From the NCBI RefSeq assembly GCF_013415105.1, contig NZ_JACCDF010000005.1:1-64000 (forward strand): 64,000 bases of DNA, written 5' to 3'. A model generated the notes under the pieces. It was not told the DNA's origin and ran no database searches. It worked only from the letters and a program-made list of their open reading frames with translations. Source of the stretch: Vreelandella salicampi (lineage in GTDB: Bacteria > Pseudomonadota > Gammaproteobacteria > Pseudomonadales > Halomonadaceae). Shown here in pieces: positions 55,236 to 62,773 of this stretch (the first letter of the stretch is position 1; each line of letters opens with the position of its first letter). The position numbers were made by a program, and so were the translations under genes.

Positions 55236-56327
55236 TTAAGCCAAGCGTTCGGCAGCTGTCTTCAGTAAGTGCTCCGTAGAGTCCCAGCCAATACAGGCAT
55301 CGGTGACCGAGACGCCATGGCGCAGCGCGCTGGGTTTAAGCGGCTGCTTACCTTCATGCAAGTAGCTTTCGAGCATCAGCGCCACGAGATTGTTATCGCC
55401 GGCCTGGCGCTGGGCAAGCACGTCAAGCATCACTTCACTCTGGCGGCGGTGGTCTTTGCGCGCATTGGCATGGCTGCAGTCCACCATTAGGCGAGGATTT
55501 TGCCCGGCGTCGCGTAGCGCTGCCGTGGCCGCACGCACATGGCTTGCTTGGTAGTTGGGCTCACCGTGGCCGCCGCGGAGCACCAAATGTGTATGCGGAT
55601 TACCCTCGCTTTGCTGCATTACCGGGCGTCCGTGAGTGTCTAACGCAAAGCGCTGATGCGGATGCGCCGCCGCTTGCATGGCATCGATCGCAACTTGCAC
55701 ATCCCCGCTAGTGGCGTTTTTAAACCCAACGGCGGCGCTCAAGTCGCTGGCCAGCTCGCGGTGAAGCTGCGACTCCGTCGTGCGTGCACCAATCGCTACC
55801 CAGCTCAGCAGATCATCCAAGTAAGGCGCTAACATCGGTTGAAGAATCTCGGTAGCAACCGGAAGGCCCAGCTGAGCGACTTGGCCCATTAGCTCACGGG
55901 AAAGCGCAAGCCCTTTGGCCATATCGCCGTTGCCGTTTAGGTCCGGGTCGTAAGCCAGCCCTTTCCAACCGACGGTCGTGCGCGGTTTTTCCACATAGAC
56001 CCGCATCACCGGCACGATCTGCTCGCTCACTTCGTCGCTCAGCGCCGCCAAGCGCTCGGCGTATTCAAGGGCAGCACTGGGGTCATGGATGGAACACGGG
56101 CCCACCACGACCAGCAGACGATCATCCTCGCCGCGTAGAATACGGTTGATCGCTTCTCGGTGTTCGGCAATGTTTGATGTTAGCGCGGCATCCAGCGGAA
56201 GGGTGGCGCGTAGCTCGGCAGGCGTTGGGAGCGGCACCGTAGAGGCATCGCTTATCGGCGAAGCGGCTGACTGACAAGTCGTCTTAGGTGTTGTCGCGGT
56301 ATCGAGCGTTTTAGCAGGGGCATTCAT
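55236..56327 (-). CDS. aroG: 3-deoxy-7-phosphoheptulonate (DAHP) synthase, type I
   Basis: The first enzyme of aromatic amino acid synthesis; it condenses PEP and erythrose 4-phosphate. 363 residues of the AroF/G/H type: LVVVGPCSIHDPSAALEYA, MRVYVEKPRTTVGWKGLAYDP, WVAIGARTTESQLHRELAS, VGFKNATSGDVQVAIDAM and MVDCSHANARKDHRRQ. Which aromatic amino acid inhibits it cannot be read with certainty. The first 33 residues are a variable extension. It lies 3 bases after the stop of a small ORF, behind GGAG, and downstream of an attenuator with a Phe/Tyr/Trp-bearing leader peptide. Confidence 0.96.
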   Translation of the reverse strand: MNAPAKTLDTATTPKTTCQSAASPISDASTVPLPTPAELRATLPLDAALTSNIAEHREAINRILRGEDDRLLVVVGPCSIHDPSAALEYAERLAALSDEVSEQIVPVMRVYVEKPRTTVGWKGLAYDPDLNGNGDMAKGLALSRELMGQVAQLGLPVATEILQPMLAPYLDDLLSWVAIGARTTESQLHRELASDLSAAVGFKNATSGDVQVAIDAMQAAAHPHQRFALDTHGRPVMQQSEGNPHTHLVLRGGHGEPNYQASHVRAATAALRDAGQNPRLMVDCSHANARKDHRRQSEVMLDVLAQRQAGDNNLVALMLESYLHEGKQPLKPSALRHGVSVTDACIGWDSTEHLLKTAAERLA

Positions 56328-56330
56328 GGA

Positions 56331-56519
56331 TCAACTCTCCGTGTTTGCGGAACAGTGTAGATGACATCGTGTGAGTGATTCACCACCCAGCTGAACGCGA
56401 TCGGAGGTGGCAGCGATGACCGATCGCGCGGCGTTAAATCGCCAGCCATCGCCTGCGTATACATCGTTGTTGTATGCATCGCCGTTTGCGCTGGCAAAAA
56501 AATCCTCGCGATAGGTCAT
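56331..56519 (-). CDS. 62-codon small ORF between attenuator and DAHP synthase gene
   Basis: It starts at ATG 56519 behind AGAGGAG at good spacing and ends 3 bases before the DAHP synthase ATG. The product begins MTYREDFFASANGDAY; it contains Y, F and W residues but no signal peptide, membrane helix or recognised motif. The position between the intrinsic terminator and aroG means it is translated only when readthrough occurs, and it may couple translation into aroG. It could be a real small protein or a second leader. Not recognised. Confidence 0.55.
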   Translation of the reverse strand: MTYREDFFASANGDAYNNDVYAGDGWRFNAARSVIAATSDRVQLGGESLTRCHLHCSANTES

Positions 56520-56585
56520 GGTGCTGCTCCTCTGAGAGATCGTGCTGATAGTTTGAGGTCTGTCAGTCTCGTCGAGACAGATGAC

Positions 56586-56628
56586 AAAAACGCGAAAGCC
56601 CCGGCTGGGGTTACCAACCGGGGCTTTC
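56586..56628 (-). terminator. Attenuator terminator of the DAHP synthase operon
   Basis: On the minus strand an 11-base stem (plus-strand 56594-56604 with 56618-56628) and a 13-base loop are followed after three bases by five T. It lies 42 bases past the leader-peptide stop. Upstream segment 56638-56645 can pair with 56608-56615 in the terminator loop. 56650-56657 can pair with the end of the leader ORF (56687-56694). This gives the alternative stems expected of a translation-coupled attenuator. Confidence 0.85.
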
Positions 56629-56670
56629 TTTGCGGCAGGCAACCCGTGGGGTGTGCCTGTCGGCGCGACG

Positions 56671-56775
56671 TTAAGCGTCGGCCACGGGCACACCTTGGCT
56701 AAACCAATACCCAAAATAGACGCCAGCTTTCGCTGGAGCGATTACGACATTGCGTGTAAGCGAAGTCATGTTCAT
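56671..56775 (-). CDS. Aromatic leader peptide controlling DAHP synthase
   Basis: A 34-codon ORF (32 if read from ATG 56769) ending at TAA 56671-56673. It contains the stretch VYFGYWF, five aromatic residues within seven, with Tyr, Phe and Trp all represented, followed by SQGVPVADA. The ATG at 56775 has a GGA about nine bases before it. Low charged Phe-, Tyr- or Trp-tRNA would stall a ribosome there and favour readthrough of the downstream terminator into aroG. The logic is that of pheL and trpL. Confidence 0.85.
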   Translation of the reverse strand: MNMTSLTRNVVIAPAKAGVYFGYWFSQGVPVADA

Positions 56776-56929
56776 CGTCTATTTCCGTTGGTTTAGAAGG
56801 CGCTCTATGTGCCGCGTTTTACGGTTACGTCTTGCTGTAATGCATCAATGGTTTGAATCGTGCCTGCTTTAGGCTTCGTTGACAAGCCCTTGTCGTGCAA
56901 TTTTGGTTATCAACAACGCGGTAGAGCCA
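56776..56929. promoter_or_regulatory. Presumed promoter region of the DAHP leader
   Basis: This gap should hold the minus-strand promoter for the leader. A perfect inverted repeat GACAAG-CC-CTTGTC is at 56881-56894 and could be an operator or the end of the upstream small-gene transcript. No clear TyrR or TrpR consensus was found. Confidence 0.4.
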
Positions 56930-57055
56930 TTAGCCGCTAAAGTACTGAACCCAACCAATAGTGGCTGGAAGCGCGCTCATACTGACGAGCACGATCAATC
57001 CCGTTACAATGGAAATAAATCCCGAGGTATCTTTAAAGTTTTCATCATGGGCCAT
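56930..57055 (-). CDS. 41-residue single-pass membrane protein
   Basis: A short ORF with a strong AAGGAGG six bases before ATG 57055. The product has a polar N terminus (MAHDENFKDTSG) and one hydrophobic helix (about residues 13-34: ISIVTGLIVLVSMSALPAT), then WVQYFSG. The longer frame from 57175 has no such start and would add a frame segment with no coding look. It is on the same strand as fre, 135 bases after it. Not recognised; likely an inner-membrane small protein. Confidence 0.65.
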   Translation of the reverse strand: MAHDENFKDTSGFISIVTGLIVLVSMSALPATIGWVQYFSG

Positions 57056-57190
57056 GATGGCCTCCTTATCGTATGTGACGTTGTCAGGGGTTAACAACCA
57101 TGCCATTTTACCCAATCTTTGCGTCAACGACGAGGCCACAAACCCACAAAAAGCCCACGACCACTTTATTAACAATGGGTTAAGCCTACC

Positions 57191-57925
57191 CTAGCGTGGC
57201 GCATAGCTAAACACATCGGAAAACATCTGGCGTTTTTCGAGCCCTTTTTCCGCTAAAATATCCACGCAGGCATACACCATCCCCGGCGAGCCGGAGAGGT
57301 AAACATTATAATCCGACGGTGAGATAGAGGCCGCTTCCAAGGCTTCATCTATGCGGCCTAAGTGGTGATGAATGCGCTCGCCCTGGCTCATCGGCTCGTT
57401 GAGCGGCATTTCGGTAACGGCATGGAAGGTAAACATCGAGTGTTCCTGCGCCCACTGACACGCCAAGGGCTCTAGGTACAAATCGCGGTGCTCACGCGCG
57501 GCCCACCACAGATCAATCTGACGATTGGGCTGATGGGCAAGCACCGCTTCGATGATCGCTTTCATTTGCGCAAAGCCGGTACCCGCCCCGATGAGCAGCA
57601 GCGGGCGTGTGCTTTCAAGGTCAACAATGCAGTCACCGCCCGGCAGGCGGACCGTCAACTGGTTCGCCACCTGCAGAAGCTCACGCAGCCGCGCGGAATT
57701 ATCGCGCTCTGGCCAATGCTGAATATGCAGCTCAAGCTGACCATCGCCCCGCTCGGCGCTGGCGATTGAGAACGGCACCCAGATATCACCGTCTAGATGC
57801 ATTTCCAGATATTGGCCCGGCGCGTGCTGCATCGCTTCTGCACGCCCTTGTAAGGTAACGCCGAATACATCGGGGTTTAAGTCTTCAACCTCGGTGACTT
57901 GGCAAGTCAACGTCCTTGCGCTCAT
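57191..57925 (-). CDS. fre: NAD(P)H-flavin reductase
   Basis: A ferredoxin-NADP reductase-fold enzyme of 244 residues that reduces free flavins; it can support UbiD-system cofactor reduction. The flavin site APGQYLEMHLDGDIWVPFSIA (RPYS-like variant VPFSIAS), the NAD site LLLIGAGTGFAQMKAIIEAVL and the C-terminal YLSGSPGMVYACVDIL identify it. It follows ubiD on the same strand by 34 bases, the usual ubiD-fre pairing. The ATG lies behind AAGAGG. Confidence 0.93.
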   Translation of the reverse strand: MSARTLTCQVTEVEDLNPDVFGVTLQGRAEAMQHAPGQYLEMHLDGDIWVPFSIASAERGDGQLELHIQHWPERDNSARLRELLQVANQLTVRLPGGDCIVDLESTRPLLLIGAGTGFAQMKAIIEAVLAHQPNRQIDLWWAAREHRDLYLEPLACQWAQEHSMFTFHAVTEMPLNEPMSQGERIHHHLGRIDEALEAASISPSDYNVYLSGSPGMVYACVDILAEKGLEKRQMFSDVFSYAPR

Positions 57926-57959
57926 AAAACCTCTTTATTATGTCAAACAGGGGAACTGC

Positions 57960-59459
57960 CTACTCACACCCTTGGCGTGCCGATGGCAGCGGAATACCAA
58001 TACCCAACTCTTCCCAGCGCCGGTCGACACGCGCTTTCACCGCTTCATCCATGGTAATGGGCACGCCCCATTCGCGGTCGGTTTCACCCGCCCACTTATT
58101 GGTCGCATCCCATCCCATTTTGGAACCCAACCCCGATACCGGTGAGGCAAAATCGAGATAATCAATCGGCGTATTTTCGATAATTACCGTATCGCGTGCC
58201 GGGTCCATCCGCGTGGTCATCGCCCAGATCACATCTTCCCAGTTACGCGCATCGACATCGTCATCGAGCACCACCACAAACTTGGTGTACATAAACTGAC
58301 GCAAAAAGCTCCATACCCCCATCATCACGCGCTTGGCGTGGCCAGGGTATTGCTTTTTCATCGACACCACCGCCATGCGGTAGGAACAGCCTTCAGGCGG
58401 CAAATAGAAGTCGACAATCTCAGGAAACTGCTTACGCAGAATGGGCACGAACACCTCGTTTAGTGCCACGCCCAGAATCGCGGGCTCATCCGGCGGGCGG
58501 CCGGTGTAGGTGGAGTGATAAATCGCATCGCGACGCTGAGTGATGCGCGTCACGGTAAAAACGGGGAAGTGATCTACCTCATTGTAATAGCCGGTATGAT
58601 CGCCAAACGGGCCTTCCGGCGCCATATCATCGGGGTAGATAAAGCCTTCGAGAATAATTTCGCTCGATGCCGGTACTTCAAGCTCGGCGTGGCCGCATTT
58701 AACCAACTCCGTGCGCGAACCGCGCAACAGCCCGGCAAAGGCGTACTCGGATAGTGTATCCGGCACCGGCGTGACCGCGCCTAGAATCGTCGCCGGGTCA
58801 GCCCCTAGTGCTACCGCCACGGGAAAAGGCTCGCCCGGGTGGACTTGCTGGAACTCTTGAAAATCGAGTGCCCCACCGCGATGCGAAAGCCAACGCATAA
58901 TGAGCCGGTTTTTGCCGATTTTCTGCTGGCGATAAATACCCAGATTTTGGCGTTTTTTATGCGGGCCTTGGGTCACCACCAGCGCCCAAGTCACCAAGGG
59001 GGCGGCATCGCCTGGCCAGCAGTGCTGAATGGGCAGGCGATCCAGGTCGACCTCGTCGTCTTCGAACACCACCTCTTGCACCGGCGCGCGTTTGACCGTC
59101 TTTGGCCCCATGCTGAGCACTTGCTTGAAGATCGGAAGCTTCGACCACGCGTCTTTCAAGCCCTTGGGTGGGTCGGGCTCTTTTAAAAACGCCAAGAGTT
59201 TACCCACTTCGCGCAGCGCCTCGACGGAATCTTCCCCCATCCCCAACGCCACGCGCTTCGGCGTGCCGAACAGGTTCCCCAACATCGGCATGTCGTGACC
59301 TTTGACATTCTCAAACAGCAGCGCAGGACCACCGGCACGCAGCGTGCGGTCACAAATTTCGGTCACTTCCAGGTAGGGATCAACTTCCGCGCTAATACGC
59401 TTAAGCTCGCCCTGAGCTTCCAGGGCTGCAATAAAATCACGCAGGTCATGGTACTTCAA
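57960..59459 (-). CDS. ubiD: 3-octaprenyl-4-hydroxybenzoate decarboxylase
   Basis: A prenylated-FMN-dependent decarboxylase in ubiquinone synthesis, 499 residues. [21 protein letters not shown] at the N terminus, [28 protein letters not shown] (prFMN-binding region), [23 protein letters not shown] with the E-x-x-x-R-type catalytic residues, and [22 protein letters not shown]. All are intact. It is 40 bases downstream of rho, and the three genes rho, ubiD and fre are in one direction. Confidence 0.97.
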   Translation of the reverse strand: MKYHDLRDFIAALEAQGELKRISAEVDPYLEVTEICDRTLRAGGPALLFENVKGHDMPMLGNLFGTPKRVALGMGEDSVEALREVGKLLAFLKEPDPPKGLKDAWSKLPIFKQVLSMGPKTVKRAPVQEVVFEDDEVDLDRLPIQHCWPGDAAPLVTWALVVTQGPHKKRQNLGIYRQQKIGKNRLIMRWLSHRGGALDFQEFQQVHPGEPFPVAVALGADPATILGAVTPVPDTLSEYAFAGLLRGSRTELVKCGHAELEVPASSEIILEGFIYPDDMAPEGPFGDHTGYYNEVDHFPVFTVTRITQRRDAIYHSTYTGRPPDEPAILGVALNEVFVPILRKQFPEIVDFYLPPEGCSYRMAVVSMKKQYPGHAKRVMMGVWSFLRQFMYTKFVVVLDDDVDARNWEDVIWAMTTRMDPARDTVIIENTPIDYLDFASPVSGLGSKMGWDATNKWAGETDREWGVPITMDEAVKARVDRRWEELGIGIPLPSARQGCE

Positions 59460-59499
59460 TGATGGCTCCCCGGCTCAAGGGTAGGACGACGAAAGCGCC

Positions 59500-60759
59500 T
59501 TAGCGGCGCTTCATGGCCTCAAAGAACTCCAAGTTAGTTTTGGTATCTTTAAGGCGGTCGATCAAGAACTCAGTCGCCGCGATGTCGTCCATCGGGTTGA
59601 GCAGCTTGCGCAGAATCCACATACGCTGCATTTCATCCTCGGAGGCGATCAAATCTTCACGACGGGTACCACTGCGGCGGATATTGATGGCAGGGAAAAC
59701 GCGTTTTTCGGCCAGTTTACGGTCAAGGTGCGCTTCCATGTTACCGGTGCCCTTGAACTCTTCAAAAATCACTTCATCCATTTTCGAGCCGGTATCCACC
59801 AGCGCCGTGGCGATAATCGTCAGGCTGCCGCCCTCTTCGATATTACGCGCCGCGCCGAAGAACCGCTTGGGCTTCTCCAGTGCATGCGCGTCGACACCGC
59901 CGGTTAACACTTTACCCGAGCTTGGCACCACGGTGTTGTAGGCGCGCGCCAGACGGGTAATGGAATCGAGCAGGATAACCACGTCTTTTTTATGCTCAAC
60001 CAGTCGCTTGGCTTTCTCGATCACCATTTCCGCAACTTGCACGTGACGCGCCGGAGGTTCGTCAAAGGTAGACGCGACCACTTCGCCACGCACGGTACGC
60101 GACATTTCGGTCACTTCCTCCGGGCGCTCATCGATCAGCAGCACGATTAAATGGCACTCGGGATTATTGCGCGTGATCGACGTGGCGATGTTTTGCAGCA
60201 TCAGCGTCTTACCCGCCTTGGGCGGGGAGACCAAAAGACCACGCTGGCCTTTGCCGATGGGCGCGGTGAGATCGATAATGCGCGACGTTAGATCTTCCGT
60301 CGAGCCGTTGCCGATCTCCATGAACATACGCTCATCGGGGAACAGCGGCGTCAAGTTCTCAAAAAGAATCTTGTGCTTGGCGTTCTCCGGCCGATCAAAG
60401 TTGATTTGGCTGACTTTCAGCAGGGCAAAATAGCGCTCGCCTTCTTTCGGCGGGCGGATTTTCCCGGCAATCGAGTCACCTTTGCGCAGGTTAAAGCGGC
60501 GGATTTGTGAGGGCGAGACGTAAATATCGTCTGGCCCAGCGAGATACGAGCTGTCGGCGCTGCGCAGGAAGCCAAAGCCATCCTGAAGAATTTCCAGTAC
60601 ACCGTCGCCGTAGATATCCTCGCCACTTTTGGCGTGTTTCTTAAGGATGGCGAAAATGATGTCCTGCTTGCGCGAACGGGCGAGGTTGTCGATTCCCATC
60701 TCGCGGGCAATATCGAGCAGCTCGGGAACGGGTTTTTGCTTAAGTTCAGTGAGATTCAT
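59500..60759 (-). CDS. rho: Transcription termination factor Rho
   Basis: A hexameric RNA-dependent ATPase that terminates transcription. 419 residues: N-terminal Rho_N ([23 protein letters not shown]), a cold-shock-like RNA-binding domain ([18 protein letters not shown]), Walker A in [20 protein letters not shown] sequence ([14 protein letters not shown]), [13 protein letters not shown], the Q-loop region and the R-loop ([21 protein letters not shown]). The start at 60759 matches the family; no strong ribosome-binding site is seen upstream. Its leader is CT-rich, as expected for an autoregulated rho. Confidence 0.97.
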   Translation of the reverse strand: MNLTELKQKPVPELLDIAREMGIDNLARSRKQDIIFAILKKHAKSGEDIYGDGVLEILQDGFGFLRSADSSYLAGPDDIYVSPSQIRRFNLRKGDSIAGKIRPPKEGERYFALLKVSQINFDRPENAKHKILFENLTPLFPDERMFMEIGNGSTEDLTSRIIDLTAPIGKGQRGLLVSPPKAGKTLMLQNIATSITRNNPECHLIVLLIDERPEEVTEMSRTVRGEVVASTFDEPPARHVQVAEMVIEKAKRLVEHKKDVVILLDSITRLARAYNTVVPSSGKVLTGGVDAHALEKPKRFFGAARNIEEGGSLTIIATALVDTGSKMDEVIFEEFKGTGNMEAHLDRKLAEKRVFPAINIRRSGTRREDLIASEDEMQRMWILRKLLNPMDDIAATEFLIDRLKDTKTNLEFFEAMKRR

Positions 60760-61205
60760 CGGTGTGTTAGAACGTTGCTCATGGAAGCTGGGCGCCAGGC
60801 GCCGGAAATAAGAAAGGAGGCATGAAGCGACGCCTTATATCACTACGTCGCAGGGTGCGTTCAGATCCCGGGGGCACGCGCTCGAAATAAAAACAGCTGA
60901 ACGTGATCTGCTGCGCTCAGCGCGAGGGTGCTAACACTTACTGATCCCTAAGATATACTGATCCATAAGAGAATCGGCTATATCGGCGGGCAATCTGACG
61001 ACTTGGACATCGGGGCGGCTTGTCATTGAATTGACAAAGCCTGAGGTGACCGAAACTGAGCAGTGCTGAAAAAGCATGGCACGTCGATTCGGATCAAACC
61101 AATAGCGTGATGGTAGTCAAGCTCCGACCCAAACGCAAGCCTTCAGCAATTGACAATCAAGATAGTGCCCCTCAACCTTCACATAGCCAACTTCAAGGAT
61201 AGCTC
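60760..61205. other. Divergent rho/ppx intergenic region
   Basis: 446 bases. It should carry the rho leader and promoter (minus strand) and the ppx promoter (plus strand). A plus-strand ORF of 22 codons (60822-60890) sits behind a strong AAAGGAGG; its product is very basic ([14 protein letters not shown]). A TTGTCAT/TTGACAA pair at 61020-61037, heptamers spaced 11 bases, faintly resembles a Pho box before ppx. No RNA gene was recognised. Confidence 0.45.
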
Positions 61206-62756
61206 ATGCCCGAGGACATCTTGCTCCCGACCTACGATTCACTGCCCGGCGTCGCCCGCAGTGACACTGACAACAGTGAGCCCCGGCGGCTCGCCGCCAT
61301 TGACATGGGTTCCAACAGTTTTCACCTGCTCGTCGCCAACTACCAAAACGAGCGGCTGCAGGTTGTCGCGCGTCTAGGGGAAAAGGTCCAGCTCGCCGCC
61401 GGTCTTGATGAAGATGGCTTTCTTAGTGATGCCGCCATGCAGCGTGCGCTCGATTGCCTGGGGCGCTTTGCCCCGTTTCTTAGCGACATTCCGGCGCCCC
61501 AGCTGCGTATCGTCGGCACCAACGCTTTGCGCGATGCCCACAATAGTCAAACGTTTATCGACCTGGCTGAAGCGCAACTTGGCCACCCCATCGAGATTAT
61601 CGCCGGGCGCGAAGAGGCGCGCTTGATCTACCTTGGCGCGGCGCATGCCCTTGCGGAAAGCGGACGGCGGCTGATTGTCGATATCGGTGGGGGATCGACC
61701 GAATTTATTATCGGCGAAAAGTTTGAGCCTATGGCACTGGAGAGCTTGCGCATGGGCTGTATCACGTTTTCGCGTCGATTTTTCCCGGACGGCGAACTCA
61801 GCGAGAAGCGCATGCGCAAAGCAGAGCTCGCCGCGCTTTCTGAGCTTGCCAATATCCAGCGCCCCTACCAGCGCCTGGGTTGGGAAGACCCGGTCGGCTC
61901 TAGCGGCACGATCAAAGCCGCCGCCACCGTATTGCACGCCTATGCCGATACGCCCCAAGAAGGGCTTATCACGCAGGCTGGGCTGAAAAAACTTCGCGAG
62001 CGCATCATCAAGTGCAAACACGTCGATAAAGTCACCCTTGACGGCTTAAAACCTGACCGAGCGAAAGTATTCCCCGCCGGTATCGCCATTTTAAGCGCCA
62101 CGTTTGAAGCCTTTGAGCTGGAGCAGATGCGCTTTTCCGATGGCGCTCTACGTGAAGGGGTGCTTTTCGATATGGCCGGGCGCAATAGCGCTGAGGACTC
62201 ACGGCTTAAAACCCTGGCGTCGCTGAGGCGCAGTTACGATGTGGATACCCGTCAGGCAGAAAACGTCGCTGATACCGCTGACCGTCTGTTTCAAGCGGTG
62301 CGCGAGGAATGGCAGTTAAGCGATGATCACGGACGCTATTTATGCTGGGCAAGCGATGTGCATGAAATTGGTTTAGCGATTTCGCACAGCCAGTTTCACC
62401 GCCACGGCGCCTACCTTCTTGAGCACTCGGACCTTTCCGGTTTTTCACGCCCCGAGCAGCGCCTGTTGGCCTTTTTGGTGCGCGCCCACCGGCGCAAGTT
62501 CCCGCTGAAAGAGTGGCAAGCACTGCCAAAAGCGCAGCAGGACATATATGCTCGGCTGGCGAGACTTCTGCGTTTAAGCGTGCTACTGAACCATTCGCGC
62601 CCTGAGACCCCTCCGTCGCTGCCTGAGTTTAGCGTGAAGGGCGACACACTGTGCATTGAGCTGCCCAAAAGCGACGAGCCCACCTTGTTGGGCATGGATT
62701 TAGAGCAAGAGCAGGCCTACATGGAGAACGCGGGTTTTTCACTCGTGATTCGTTAA
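61206..62756 (+). CDS. ppx: Exopolyphosphatase
   Basis: Cleaves terminal phosphates from polyphosphate; also related to guanosine pentaphosphate phosphohydrolase (GppA). 516 residues. The ASKHA phosphate-1 motif is AAIDMGSNSFHLLVAN, the phosphate-2 motif LIVDIGGGSTEFIIG, and the later GSSGTIKAAATVL fits. The C-terminal half is an HD-like helical domain (SHSQFHRHGAYLLEHSDLSGFS) as in E. coli Ppx. The ATG at 61206 has AAGGA upstream. Length supports Ppx more than GppA. Confidence 0.94.
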   Translation: MPEDILLPTYDSLPGVARSDTDNSEPRRLAAIDMGSNSFHLLVANYQNERLQVVARLGEKVQLAAGLDEDGFLSDAAMQRALDCLGRFAPFLSDIPAPQLRIVGTNALRDAHNSQTFIDLAEAQLGHPIEIIAGREEARLIYLGAAHALAESGRRLIVDIGGGSTEFIIGEKFEPMALESLRMGCITFSRRFFPDGELSEKRMRKAELAALSELANIQRPYQRLGWEDPVGSSGTIKAAATVLHAYADTPQEGLITQAGLKKLRERIIKCKHVDKVTLDGLKPDRAKVFPAGIAILSATFEAFELEQMRFSDGALREGVLFDMAGRNSAEDSRLKTLASLRRSYDVDTRQAENVADTADRLFQAVREEWQLSDDHGRYLCWASDVHEIGLAISHSQFHRHGAYLLEHSDLSGFSRPEQRLLAFLVRAHRRKFPLKEWQALPKAQQDIYARLARLLRLSVLLNHSRPETPPSLPEFSVKGDTLCIELPKSDEPTLLGMDLEQEQAYMENAGFSLVIR

Positions 62757-62773
62757 CCCCACGATTCGTTAGC

